Assembly: GCA_030654075.1 (NCBI GenBank)
Contig: JAURYB010000066.1
Location: forward strand, 1 to 64,000
Reading direction: 5' to 3'
Length of the DNA: 64,000 nt
Origin: Bacteroidales bacterium
Lineage (GTDB): Bacteria > Bacteroidota > Bacteroidia > Bacteroidales > UBA4417
The notes under the pieces are model-generated. The model saw nothing but the letters and a program-made list of their open reading frames with translations, was not told the origin of the DNA and did not search any database. This document shows, piece after piece, positions 26,159 through 35,499 of the stretch; the first letter of the stretch is position 1; the number at the start of each line of letters is the position of its first letter. The position numbers and the translations under genes are program-made.

Positions 26159-26979
26159 CGCCGGGTGATATCTCTTCCAAACAAGTTAATGTAATCTGTT
26201 CCTTCAGCTTTTGTGAATAGAAATAAATAGATGGATTTCCCATCCGATATTTCGTGCTCAATCGCTTTTTGGGATTGTAAAACTTTGGAAATTCCTTTGA
26301 CGAAAACATGGTTTACCTTGTCGCCTACTTTAAATTTGTGATATTTTAATAATTTTTCACTGGCCTTATTAGCGTAGAGCAAGACTCTATCACGACTTAC
26401 TCTTAATACCGGATTCGGATTTTCGGCAGGAAGTTTCGAAAGGGTTAAAACCTCCTCGTGAACTGACTTTAACGTATTCTGATATAACAGTGACGCGTGC
26501 TTTGCGCCTAAAAGATTACAAATAAACCGTACGATAGAGGTTTCTTCATCACCCAATTTGTCTGGCTCTGAATCCGCAATTCCAAACACCCCAACAATGA
26601 TCTCTCCGTTCATTACCGGTAAGTACAACTGCGATTGCACTTCTTGAGGCATGTTTTCGAAACCGGATTGTAATATATTTTCCATTGATCTATCCGGGGA
26701 ATAGATCATCTCTTTTGATAGGTGCACAAGGCCAGAAAGGTGATGTCTTGAAATAGATTCAACGGCTACGGTCTTTTTAAAATTGAATCCTTTTGAGTAA
26801 TGCAGATTAAATCTGTTAACTGTGCTATCATTTAAATAAAGAAAAGAATATTCAAAGTAAAACATAGCTTCCAGGAGGCATCTTGTCAATTCAACCAATT
26901 CAGATGTGGAATTGATGCCTGGAAATGCAGTTGAAAACGTTTCTAAACGTTTAATGGCTTCAATATTAGTGATCTTCAT
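26116..26979 (-). CDS. GAF-PAS sensor, N-terminal part of the split hybrid kinase
   Basis: 287 residues, soluble. Residues about 15-165 form a GAF-like domain (FEYSFLYLNDSTVNRFNL, SQLYLPVMNGEIIVGVFGI). Residues about 175-275 form a PAS domain (ENPNPVLRVSRDRVLLYANKA) ending in GRDITRRKSLENELKK. That last string is the normal PAS-to-PAS linker found inside hybrid kinases, and the true continuation is encoded in the next frame at 26105 and beyond. Alone the protein has no output domain, which supports a recent split. It could still act as a separate sensor subunit. Confidence 0.88.
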   Translation of the reverse strand: MKITNIEAIKRLETFSTAFPGINSTSELVELTRCLLEAMFYFEYSFLYLNDSTVNRFNLHYSKGFNFKKTVAVESISRHHLSGLVHLSKEMIYSPDRSMENILQSGFENMPQEVQSQLYLPVMNGEIIVGVFGIADSEPDKLGDEETSIVRFICNLLGAKHASLLYQNTLKSVHEEVLTLSKLPAENPNPVLRVSRDRVLLYANKASEKLLKYHKFKVGDKVNHVFVKGISKVLQSQKAIEHEISDGKSIYLFLFTKAEGTDYINLFGRDITRRKSLENELKKIIGK

Positions 26980-27529
26980 ATTTGATGCACGTTAAAACTT
27001 TGGTTGCAACTTTAATGAAATGGTATAATATAGTTCAGTCTACCCTTCGCTTTCTCTTAATAGTGATCCTGGAATAGGAAATATAGGACGAATGCTGGTA
27101 GTATAAAATTAGAAATATATGATGCTCTTTTGTTCATTTATTGCCAAAAATAAGAAAAGTAACCATATAAAAATGATTTTACACATATTTGAATTTTGTG
27201 TCATTATATTTTGTTTTATATTAGCTTGTTAATTGGCAATAAGAGTAAATATATTTTACAGTAAGGATTAAATTCTAAGAAAAAGCAATAAAAATCATGT
27301 AATTTATATTACAAATGCAAATTAAGTTCATGAATTAATGGTAATAGAACCTTTTTGGGTGATTTGGTAAAATAAATTTACAGTTTAGGCCGGATAAAAA
27401 AAATCACTGTTTAACTTGAAAAGGAAATTTGAACTAATGCACTAAAGCAATCACGCGCATTCATTTTTGCAAAGTATATATGTTACCAGGAGGAGTTAAT
27501 AAATTAAAAAGACAAAAAATCCAATAACT
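26980..27529. other. AT-rich divergent intergenic region
   Basis: 550 bases separate the split kinase (minus) from the receiver gene (plus). There is no gene or recognised RNA. An ACACA...TGTGT inverted motif lies near 27181-27201. An AGGAGG is seen at about 27488-27494, but it is too far (about 36 bases) from the ATG at 27530 to serve as a normal ribosome site. Confidence 0.5.
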
Positions 27530-27916
27530 ATGAAGCACAAAATCCTGATTATCGACGATGAAAGGAGTATTCGTTTACTTCTTGAGAGTTTTCTCTCAAA
27601 AAGTTATGATGTGGTAAGTAAAAGTGATGGGATGGAAGCCCTGGATTGGCTGGAAGTTAATTTGCCCGACCTGATTATTTGTGATGTACAGATGCCAAAT
27701 ATGGATGGGTATAAGTTTGTTGAAAAAGTGCGTCAGCGGGGATATACCAAGCATACTCCTATTGTGATGCTTTCGGGTGTTGAGAGCAGCAAGGAACGTG
27801 TAAAATGTTATAAGCTTGGAGCCCAGGATTTTCTGGCCAAACCTTTTAATCCGGAAGAACTGGATGAAATCCTTAAAAAGAATCTGTTTCCAGTTCATTA
27901 TGCTGTTAAATGGTAA
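27530..27916 (+). CDS. Stand-alone receiver-domain response regulator
   Basis: 128 residues, a single receiver domain with no DNA-binding or enzymatic output. The acidic pocket IIDDE, phospho-acceptor Asp52 in ICDVQMPNMDG, Ser in VMLSG and Lys in LAKPF are all present, so it should be phosphorylatable. Such proteins serve as phosphorelay intermediates or act by protein contact. It sits 66 bases before the sugar transferase with a degenerate receiver domain at the head of the exopolysaccharide genes, so it may control their enzyme assembly rather than transcription; this is inference. Confidence 0.93.
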   Translation: MKHKILIIDDERSIRLLLESFLSKSYDVVSKSDGMEALDWLEVNLPDLIICDVQMPNMDGYKFVEKVRQRGYTKHTPIVMLSGVESSKERVKCYKLGAQDFLAKPFNPEELDEILKKNLFPVHYAVKW

Positions 27917-27982
27917 TGGCTGGAGAAATAATTCAGAGAATCAAAAATTGTTTATCCAATCATTTGGCCTAGCACTTTAATC

Positions 27983-29182
27983 ATGGAAAAAGCACTCAGA
28001 CTTGTTTATATCGGCAGCTCAACCGAAACTGTTAATTTATTGGCTGCTGACAGGCAGTTATCGGTAACCGTTCAGGGAAATATTCTTGCAGCAGAGAATT
28101 ACCTTAAATCAGGCCAGATCCCTGATGCCATATTATGCGAGATGACTTTGTCGGGAGGGGATGGAATTCAGATGCACGAATGGGTTCGTCAACGTGCTGA
28201 CCTGAATCCCGTTAGTTTTATGCTTGTTACTCATGAATTTAAAGAAGACTTGTATAGAGAAGCCTTCAAACGAAGAATGGACGATTATTTTGTGATTCCT
28301 CTTCAGCAGCCCGAAAGTATGGCAGGCCGGATTGAGTATCTGAGGGATTACAGGCAAAAGATTGCTACTGTTGAACCAGAGCTTGAAAAGGAAATTACGT
28401 ATCATATGCCACTGTCAAAACGTATTTTCGATATTGCCCTGGCAGGTGGAGCGCTTGTAGCTCTTTCGCCACTTTTATTGATTGTAATGATTGCAATCAG
28501 GCTCGAATCGAAAGGGAAGGTGTATTATACTTCAAGGCGTGTAGGTCGCGAGCCCTTCGATTTTTACAAACTCCGTTCAATGCGTGTGGGTGCCGATGCC
28601 GACCTGGCAAAACTTGCAAAAGATAAAAATCAATACGCTTCAGTGTCAGAAAAATCCGAAATAGATTTCGAAATACCTTGTGAGGAATGCATAAAACTAC
28701 CTAAAGGCAAATTTTGTTCTCCGATTATTCATATCGGATCACATTCAATATGCGAAAATTCGTATAAGATTCAGCAGCACGAGATTGATAAATCTAAATC
28801 AGCGTTTATAAAGATTGTGAACGATCCGCGAATTACCAGGGTTGGGAAAATTATCCGTAATACCAGCATTGATGAGCTTCCGCAACTTATCAACGTTATA
28901 AAAGGAGACATGTCCATTGTTGGTAATCGGCCGTTACCCGTTTATGAAGCGGAGCAGATAACCAAAGGTGATATGTCGAGGCGGTTCCTTGCACCGGCAG
29001 GTATAACCGGGCTTTGGCAGGTTGAATTACGGGGGAAGGGCGGCGATATGTCAGAAGATGAGCGTAAAAGACTTGATAATGTTTATTCCGATCACTTTAT
29101 CGGGAATAACTATTCGTTCTGGTACGATTTTAAACTTATATTGCGCACATTCAAAGCACTGTTTCAGAAAGATACGGTATAA
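27983..29182 (+). CDS. Initiating sugar-phosphate transferase with N-terminal degenerate receiver domain
   Basis: 399 residues. Residues about 1-125 have receiver-like secondary structure, but the phospho-acceptor position is Glu53 (AILCEMTLSGGDG) and the acidic pocket is missing (VYIGSSTE), so it is a pseudo-receiver. From residue about 145 (PLSKRIFDIALAGGALVAL) follows the bacterial sugar transferase domain: one membrane hairpin, YKLRSMR, NDPRITRVGKIIRNTSIDELPQLINV, GNRPLP and the closing WYDFKLILRT. It transfers a sugar phosphate to undecaprenyl phosphate and so starts the repeat unit. An insertion after KLRSMR carries four Cys (233, 236, 245, 257; C-x2-C-x8-C-x11-C), suggesting metal binding. 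Length and fusion are unusual for the family. Confidence 0.9.
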   Translation: MEKALRLVYIGSSTETVNLLAADRQLSVTVQGNILAAENYLKSGQIPDAILCEMTLSGGDGIQMHEWVRQRADLNPVSFMLVTHEFKEDLYREAFKRRMDDYFVIPLQQPESMAGRIEYLRDYRQKIATVEPELEKEITYHMPLSKRIFDIALAGGALVALSPLLLIVMIAIRLESKGKVYYTSRRVGREPFDFYKLRSMRVGADADLAKLAKDKNQYASVSEKSEIDFEIPCEECIKLPKGKFCSPIIHIGSHSICENSYKIQQHEIDKSKSAFIKIVNDPRITRVGKIIRNTSIDELPQLINVIKGDMSIVGNRPLPVYEAEQITKGDMSRRFLAPAGITGLWQVELRGKGGDMSEDERKRLDNVYSDHFIGNNYSFWYDFKLILRTFKALFQKDTV

Positions 29183-29211
29183 CTATAAATATCATTTAAA
29201 TCATTGGTATA

Positions 29212-29985
29212 ATGTGGATTAAAGTACTACTACCCATTCTGTTATTTTTTCAATTCAGTATGCCCGGAACGGGATATGCTCAATCGGAAAAATCGTTCGA
29301 TCAGCTTAAGGATGATATCAGTGACAGGCTTCCACCTTTGAGCGTTCTGATTGATTCAGCCATTATACATAGCGCAAATGTAAAGTACAAAGACCAGCAA
29401 TTGATTATTGATGAATGTAAACTCAGGGCTAAGCGTATTGAATGGACGAGGAATTTGGGAGTACAGGCAAATTCAGGCTACGGTAATTTATACAATTACT
29501 CTTCGACTTCTACAGGAAGCATTGATCCGGTACCAACAACATCTAACCGCAGCCAGGTACAATACAGCGCTTCAGTATATGTGAGTTTGCCGCTAAATTT
29601 GTTTCTTGACCGGAAAAATCAGATTAAAATAACCGCAATGGAACTTGAGCAAGCTAAAAGCTCAGCCGTTGCACAACGTGACCAAGTCAGACAACAAGTA
29701 ATAATTAATTATAATGGTTTAATCCTTAAACAACGGATTTTCAGGATAAAAGTAAAAAATCTGGAAACAGTAAAAATTAATATGCAAATGGTTGAAAAAC
29801 AGTTTTTGAATGGAGTAATTCCTTTAACTGAGTATACACAGATGTTGGGTAATGTAGCGGGTTTAGAAACCGATTTCGAAAGCGCGCGAATGGATTTTCT
29901 GACTGCCTATATGATGTTGGAAGAAATTGTTGGTATGAAATTTAACCTTGTTAAAACCGCGCCCGAGACCTATGACTATAATTAA
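29212..29985 (+). CDS. Short TolC-like outer membrane protein
   Basis: 257 residues with a signal peptide (VLLPILLFFQFSMPGTGYAQ). The mature part matches one half of the outer-membrane efflux (OEP/TolC) fold: an N-terminal helix with LSVLIDSAIIHSANVKYKDQQ, a central strand region (VQYSASVYVSLPLNLFLDR), and long helices with LEQAKSSAVAQRDQVRQQV and MVEKQFLNGVIPLTEYTQ. Normal TolC proteins have two such halves in about 430-480 residues, so this one would need a different oligomer state or is reduced. Its 3' end overlaps the chain-length gene by 14 bases, which ties it to polysaccharide export. No Wza-type exporter is seen in the window. Confidence 0.82.
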   Translation: MWIKVLLPILLFFQFSMPGTGYAQSEKSFDQLKDDISDRLPPLSVLIDSAIIHSANVKYKDQQLIIDECKLRAKRIEWTRNLGVQANSGYGNLYNYSSTSTGSIDPVPTTSNRSQVQYSASVYVSLPLNLFLDRKNQIKITAMELEQAKSSAVAQRDQVRQQVIINYNGLILKQRIFRIKVKNLETVKINMQMVEKQFLNGVIPLTEYTQMLGNVAGLETDFESARMDFLTAYMMLEEIVGMKFNLVKTAPETYDYN

Positions 29986-32488
29986 AATTTTACAGCTGCT
30001 CAGGAAGCATTTGGTGTTATTGATATTGATACCATTGATAATGGCGATATTCGTGGTTTATTCTACACGGAAACCTGTTTATGAATATTCGTCAGCAACC
30101 ACCCTTTATACAGGTATCGCTTCCGGCTCAACAGTGGAAATGGATAAGTCGTTAAGTTTTTTTGCTACCAACACGGCTTTCGACAACCTTATAAATGTTA
30201 TCAACTCACGCGAAACACAGCAGGAAGTGGCAATTCGACTGTTAGCCCAGCACCTTTTACTGGAAAAATATGATTCTAAGTTTATTTCCCGCCAATCTTT
30301 TATTGATCTGAGGCGAATAACTCCAGACAATATAAATAAACTTATAGTTAAAGAAGGTAATTTGATTCAGAATAAGAATAATAAAAGCACACAGAACGAA
30401 AAATCCAAAATAAAAGGCCAGGCCTCACCGGATTCATCGAATAAAACATTTTCATTTAGTAGTCTGGATACCACCGATAACCAGTTACAACCTGCTTCAA
30501 TTAATAAGGCTGCATATGAACAAACGATTGAAAATCTTACTGCGTTTATGGCCGGCAGCGATTCGAATTTTGTTTATAAATTACTTTATTTCAACCACCC
30601 GCATTATTCGCTGAATGCGATTTCAAAGGCGCGGGTGAAAAGGATAGGTACAAGCGATCTGGTAAAAATAGAGTATGACTCAGACGATCCGGGTATCTGT
30701 CAACAAACCCTTTTGATTCTTACCGAAGTTTGTATTAAAAACTACAAACTTGTGAAAGAAAACCGTTCGGATGCGGTGATAAAATATTTTGAATACCAGG
30801 TTTCCCAGGCTTCGGCCCGGCTTAAGGTTGGAGAAGACCAACTCTTGAAATTTAATGAAGATCATAATATTATCAATTATTACGAGCAGAGTAAAGCTGT
30901 CGCGATTGTTAAGGAAAACCTTGATGTGAGTTACCATGAGATGCGGATTAAACTTGCAGGTACTGAGGCTGCTATTAAACGCATAGAAGAAAAATTGGGT
31001 AATCAAAAACAAGTTCAGCTTAATAATGCGACCATAATTGAGAAACGCAAGCAACTTGGTGAGATTAATGGGAAAATTGCGAACATAGAAACCATAGGAG
31101 CTTCTGATTCTATAGACGAACGCGATCTTCCTGCTCTGAAAATAAAAGCGGATAAGCTGAAAGATGAAATGCGGAACGCTGTTAACAGCTTGTACAGTTA
31201 TGGTAATACCACCGAAGGCTTACCTGTTAGTAGTTTGCTTAGTGACTGGCTTGCTAATGTGATTGTTTATGAGGATACTAAAGCCGGAATTGAAGTTCTT
31301 GGTCTGCGGATTATTGAATTTCAGAAACAATACGCCATTTATGCGCCGGCAGGTGCAAATCTGAAACGAATAGAGCGTGAAATTAATGTTTCGGAACAGG
31401 AATTCCTATCGGTGTTGTCCGGATTAAACCTGGCCAAGTTAAAAATGCAGGATGCTGAATTATCTTCAACCATTAAAGCTGTTGATCCTCCGTTTTTTCC
31501 TTTATCACCCAATCCTACCAAAAGGAAAATGTTGGTTTTTGCAGCCGCTTTAATTGGTTTCCTGATTGTGCTTAGTACCATAGTCGCAACTGAGTATTTT
31601 GATGAAACACTTAAAAATCCGGTAATAGCAACCAAAATAATCGGGTTAAAAACATTTGGGGTATTCCCTAAAGTCTATCTCAAAACAGGCTCCCTTAATT
31701 TTCTTTTTGTTTCAAACAGGTTGCTTGAAATTGCAATCCAGCAGATCGACCTAATAACTGCGAATAAAACGGATTTGAATGAACCCCGAACGTTGGTTTT
31801 TTTTAGTTCCTTAAGCAATGAAGGAAAAACAATATCTGCCGGAAACATAGCCTGGAAACTGAAAATGCAAGGCAAAAAGGTTCTTTCCCTTAATTATTCC
31901 CGTGAATCGCTTTCCCATGCAGAAACCAGCCAGATAGGTTATCCTGCTGATTATAAACATGAATCTACTGTGAATTTTGCTCATTCTGGAACCAGTTCAC
32001 AATTCTTCAGACGGTTACTGGGTTATAGTGATAACAGGATTAATTTATCCAGCCCGTTTCTGCAAAAAACTGAAAATTTTCTTAACACAGCTGAATGCAT
32101 TAAATACAATATCAATGCAGAATACTATTCAACAGGCAGCATTGATCAACTTGTTGAAAAACACACTGTATCTTCGGGGTATAAACCTGATTACATAATT
32201 GTAGAGATTCCACCTATTCTCTATTATTCTGTCCCGCCTCAGTTAATAGCTTCCGCCGATTTAACCATTTTGGTTTGCCGGGCCAATCGTATCTGGTCAT
32301 CAGCCGATCAGGGCGCCCTCGACATGTTACGAAAAATCACTTCGCATGAGCCTGTGATCTTCATTAATGGCGTTGAATTACTGGTAATTGAATCTGTGTT
32401 AGGTGATCTACCCAAAAAACGGAGCCGTGCCAGGCGTATTTTCAAAAAAATTGTCCGTTTTCAGTTTTTTACCCGGAATCAATTATAA
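29972..32488 (+). CDS. Wzz/GumC-like chain-length protein with degenerate tyrosine-kinase domain
   Basis: 838 residues from the ATG at 29972, chosen because the first membrane helix begins eight residues later; an upstream TTG at 29948 is less likely. Membrane segment at about 14-33, a long periplasmic part with coiled coils (about 240-500), a second membrane segment near 515-540 preceded by PPFFPLSPNPTKRK, then a cytoplasmic ATPase. Such proteins set polymer length and, as BY-kinases, phosphorylate tyrosines. Here Walker A is SLSNEGKT, Walker A' is KVLSLNYSR without the usual Asp, and Walker B is IIVEIPPI with Glu for Asp. No Tyr-rich tail is present. It is likely a non-catalytic or altered kinase. 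It overlaps the TolC-like gene and is 12 bases from the flippase gene. Confidence 0.88.
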   Translation: MTIIKILQLLRKHLVLLILIPLIMAIFVVYSTRKPVYEYSSATTLYTGIASGSTVEMDKSLSFFATNTAFDNLINVINSRETQQEVAIRLLAQHLLLEKYDSKFISRQSFIDLRRITPDNINKLIVKEGNLIQNKNNKSTQNEKSKIKGQASPDSSNKTFSFSSLDTTDNQLQPASINKAAYEQTIENLTAFMAGSDSNFVYKLLYFNHPHYSLNAISKARVKRIGTSDLVKIEYDSDDPGICQQTLLILTEVCIKNYKLVKENRSDAVIKYFEYQVSQASARLKVGEDQLLKFNEDHNIINYYEQSKAVAIVKENLDVSYHEMRIKLAGTEAAIKRIEEKLGNQKQVQLNNATIIEKRKQLGEINGKIANIETIGASDSIDERDLPALKIKADKLKDEMRNAVNSLYSYGNTTEGLPVSSLLSDWLANVIVYEDTKAGIEVLGLRIIEFQKQYAIYAPAGANLKRIEREINVSEQEFLSVLSGLNLAKLKMQDAELSSTIKAVDPPFFPLSPNPTKRKMLVFAAALIGFLIVLSTIVATEYFDETLKNPVIATKIIGLKTFGVFPKVYLKTGSLNFLFVSNRLLEIAIQQIDLITANKTDLNEPRTLVFFSSLSNEGKTISAGNIAWKLKMQGKKVLSLNYSRESLSHAETSQIGYPADYKHESTVNFAHSGTSSQFFRRLLGYSDNRINLSSPFLQKTENFLNTAECIKYNINAEYYSTGSIDQLVEKHTVSSGYKPDYIIVEIPPILYYSVPPQLIASADLTILVCRANRIWSSADQGALDMLRKITSHEPVIFINGVELLVIESVLGDLPKKRSRARRIFKKIVRFQFFTRNQL

Positions 32489-32499
32489 AAGTACCGAAC

Positions 32500-33867
32500 A
32501 TGAAAGCTGTTATTAGCAAAATAATACGTGAAGCGAACTTTTTATCGTTGCTTAGCAATTTTGCGAATGCTTTTTTTGGCATTGCCGGTTTTGCGATTTT
32601 AACCCGTAGTTTTCCTATTGATATCTTCGGGCAGTGGGTGCTTTATGTTACTGCCGCTACTTTGGTCGACATGTTCAGGTTCGGAATTACGAATACAGCC
32701 GTAGTTCGCTATCTATCAGGTGTTGAACACGAAGAAAGACTTAGATTTATTGGTTCCAACGGTCTGATAGGCCTGGTAGCTACCGTTGGAATATCGGTTA
32801 TACTGTGGACTTGCCACCTTGCATTCGGCGAACCAATCAGGAATGCCGGGTATGAACTCTTTTTCACATGGTATCCATTGCTGGCTTTTTTCACACTACC
32901 ATTTAATACCGCACTGGTCGTGATGCAGGCTGATCAGAAATTTGGTAAACTATTATGGATTAAATTGATAAACAGCGGCGGATTTTTCCTTTTTTTACTT
33001 CTGAACTTTTTATTTTTCAACATGTCGTTGGTCCAACTGGTTTGGGCACAACTCGGTATTAACATGTTAACATCCGCAATCTGTATATTCAATCGCTGGG
33101 ACGGTTTAAGCCATATTATGAAAGCATCGCGACGCACCACTATGACTTTGTTGCATTTCGGCAAATACACAACATTTACCATAATCGGCACTAACCTGCT
33201 CCGGAGTGCTGATACACTCATTATAAGTCTGAGCCCCTTGGGTACTGCCGCTGTTGCATTGTACAGTATTCCGCTGAAATTAACAGAACTGCAGCAAATT
33301 CCTCTGCGTAGCTTTGCATCAACAGCTTTTCCGAAACTTTCGAAAGCAAGCATACAGGGTAAGGTTGAAGAAGTTAAATCCCTTTTTTATTCCTACTCGG
33401 GAGCTATGACTTATTTATTTGTTTTTATAAGTCTGGTTACCTTCGTGTTTGCCGAATATTTCGTGTTATTACTTGGCGGAAGCCAATATCTGGGAACAGA
33501 TCCAATATCGGGATTCAACGCTACAACTATTGTCAGGATTTTCTCGTTCTATGGCCTGCTTTTACCAATTGACAGGATGACAGGCATCGGGCTTGAAAGT
33601 GTCAACAGGCCGGACCGGAATTTAATGAAGGTTGGCTTAATGGTTCTTACCAATGTGATTGGCGATTTAATTGCAGTTTTTATTTTTAAATCATTAGCTG
33701 TTATTGCCATAGCTTCTATACTGTTCACGGCAATTGGTGTATGGGTAGGATACTATTTCCTCAATAAGGAACTCCAACTCGATTATCGCCGGGTATTTTC
33801 AGCCGGAATAGAATTCTATAAATCGATGTATGTAAAATTCAGGGAAAAGCAGCATCTTCGTGCCTGA
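32500..33867 (+). CDS. Wzx-type polysaccharide flippase
   Basis: 455 residues with about 12 hydrophobic segments spread over the whole chain, the architecture of the MVF/MATE-like polysaccharide transporters that flip lipid-linked repeat units across the inner membrane. Family features are the N-terminal LLSNFANAFFGIAGFAILTR, RFGITNTAVVRYLSG, and ADTLIISLSPLGTAAVALYSIPLKL in the middle. It lies 12 bases after the chain-length gene and 45 bases before the polymerase gene, in one transcription unit. Confidence 0.92.
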   Translation: MKAVISKIIREANFLSLLSNFANAFFGIAGFAILTRSFPIDIFGQWVLYVTAATLVDMFRFGITNTAVVRYLSGVEHEERLRFIGSNGLIGLVATVGISVILWTCHLAFGEPIRNAGYELFFTWYPLLAFFTLPFNTALVVMQADQKFGKLLWIKLINSGGFFLFLLLNFLFFNMSLVQLVWAQLGINMLTSAICIFNRWDGLSHIMKASRRTTMTLLHFGKYTTFTIIGTNLLRSADTLIISLSPLGTAAVALYSIPLKLTELQQIPLRSFASTAFPKLSKASIQGKVEEVKSLFYSYSGAMTYLFVFISLVTFVFAEYFVLLLGGSQYLGTDPISGFNATTIVRIFSFYGLLLPIDRMTGIGLESVNRPDRNLMKVGLMVLTNVIGDLIAVFIFKSLAVIAIASILFTAIGVWVGYYFLNKELQLDYRRVFSAGIEFYKSMYVKFREKQHLRA

Positions 33868-33912
33868 TTGAATCCCTAAGTCAGATAATCAGAAGTTCTG
33901 AGCAAAAAATAA

Positions 33913-35409
33913 ATGTTGACATCCTCTAATCCATTCGAAAAAGATTCAGGATCCGCTAAATTAGGATCACCAAAGTATTACCTGCCGCTTTTCGCGGTAA
34001 GTATTGCATGTGCGTGGGTAGTTAGTCATATAGGCATTGTTGGAGGCATGGGAATTATGATACTTCCTTTTATGGCAGCCTATCTGATATTACTTTTTCA
34101 AAAGCCGATTCTTGGGGTATATACAGCTGTTGGCCTTGGATTCGTAATCCTTGGAATCATGCGATATGTTGATATTCCGATGACAGGATTATCAATAGAT
34201 GCAATTCTGCTATTAACCTTCCTATCATTAATTTTTAAAAATTTCTATACTAACATGGATTGGACCCCTGCAAAAAAGGATATTACACTTTTAGCGGGTA
34301 TATGGTTTGCTTATGGGTTACTAAGTTTCTTAAATCCCGAAATACGGAATTATTCGACATGGCTTTCAAGTTTTCGTGGAATTTCAGTTTATATGCTCCT
34401 GGTCATTACTCTTACTTTATTGTTGATGACCACAAACAAGAGGGTAAATTATTTTTTCTACGTTTGGGGTATTTTTTCTGTCCTGGCATCTTTGAAAGGA
34501 ATTATACAGGTAACTATTGGTGTTGATCACTGGGAAAAAGCCTGGCTTGATGCTGGTGCTAATTCTACTCATATGCTGTTTGGCAAACTCAGGGTTTTTT
34601 CATTTTTAAGCGATGCAGGCCAATTTGGCGCAACACAGGCATACTCAGGTGTTGTTTTTATAATTCTGTCATTCATTCAAAAGGATATAAAAAAGAAAGT
34701 GTTTTATTTGGTTGTAGGCTTTTTAGGAATTTATGGAATGTTCTTATCCGGAACCCGGGGAGCAATAAGTGTTCCGTTGGCAGGTTTCATGCTTTATTTT
34801 ATTCTAAAAGGAAATAAAGCTGTACTAATATCAGGTTTCGCTTTCCTGGTTGTTGTATTTATTTTCTTCAAATATACTACAATCGGCCAGGATGTACAGC
34901 AAATCAGACGAATGCGTACCGCATTTGATCCGAATGACGCTTCCCTTCAAACCCGGCTTGCAAATCAAAAAACTCTTTCTAGATACCTGGCTTCCAGGCC
35001 ATTTGGAGGCGGCCTGGGTCACGCAGGGAAAAAGGCAAAAAAAGCGCTTCCGAATACTTTTCTGGCGAATATAGCTACCGATAGCTGGTTTGTTATGATT
35101 TGGGCCGAACAAGGAGTTGTTGGACTTGTACTTCATTTGTTTATACTTTTCTATATCGTAATAAAAGCCTCATACCTGGTAATGTATAAAATCAGGGATC
35201 CGATAGTAAAGATGAATACTACCGCAATGGCTGCGGGAATGTTAGGTGTAATGGTAGCATCTTATGGGAATGCCGTTTTAGGCCAGGTGCCAACAAGTAT
35301 GTTAATATATACGTCAATGGCCTTGATGTTGAATTCCGAAAAACTTGATGAAGAAGCTATGTCCAATAAATCATCGGTTGAATCAGTTATTCCTTATAAG
35401 AAAGATTGA
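33913..35409 (+). CDS. Wzy-type O-antigen polymerase/ligase
   Basis: 498 residues with 10-12 membrane segments and a large periplasmic loop (about residues 325-385). The motif FLSGTRGAISVPLAGF is the conserved (S-x-x-R-G) signature of the O-antigen ligase/polymerase family. It should join lipid-linked repeat units in the periplasm into a polymer. It is the last gene of the 27530-35409 unit; a short AT-rich repeat tract follows, and the next genes are on the other strand. Confidence 0.9.
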   Translation: MLTSSNPFEKDSGSAKLGSPKYYLPLFAVSIACAWVVSHIGIVGGMGIMILPFMAAYLILLFQKPILGVYTAVGLGFVILGIMRYVDIPMTGLSIDAILLLTFLSLIFKNFYTNMDWTPAKKDITLLAGIWFAYGLLSFLNPEIRNYSTWLSSFRGISVYMLLVITLTLLLMTTNKRVNYFFYVWGIFSVLASLKGIIQVTIGVDHWEKAWLDAGANSTHMLFGKLRVFSFLSDAGQFGATQAYSGVVFIILSFIQKDIKKKVFYLVVGFLGIYGMFLSGTRGAISVPLAGFMLYFILKGNKAVLISGFAFLVVVFIFFKYTTIGQDVQQIRRMRTAFDPNDASLQTRLANQKTLSRYLASRPFGGGLGHAGKKAKKALPNTFLANIATDSWFVMIWAEQGVVGLVLHLFILFYIVIKASYLVMYKIRDPIVKMNTTAMAAGMLGVMVASYGNAVLGQVPTSMLIYTSMALMLNSEKLDEEAMSNKSSVESVIPYKKD

Positions 35410-35470
35410 TTTTGGCTTTGAATTTGGAAATTGGAATTTGGGGTTTGGTTTTTGGGGTAAGGACATTGTG
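35410..35470. repeat. Short TTTGGAATTTGG-type repeat tract
   Basis: Imperfect 6-7 base units (GAATTTG, GAAATTG, GGGTTTG) between two convergent genes, similar in composition to the longer array at 5103-5202. No coding content. Confidence 0.55.
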
Positions 35471-35499
35471 TTTTGACCTGGGCTACGATTTTTGTCACT

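Noticed and set aside
29948-29971. TTG start for the chain-length protein
   Set aside because: The ATG at 29972 directly precedes the first membrane helix and is a stronger start codon.
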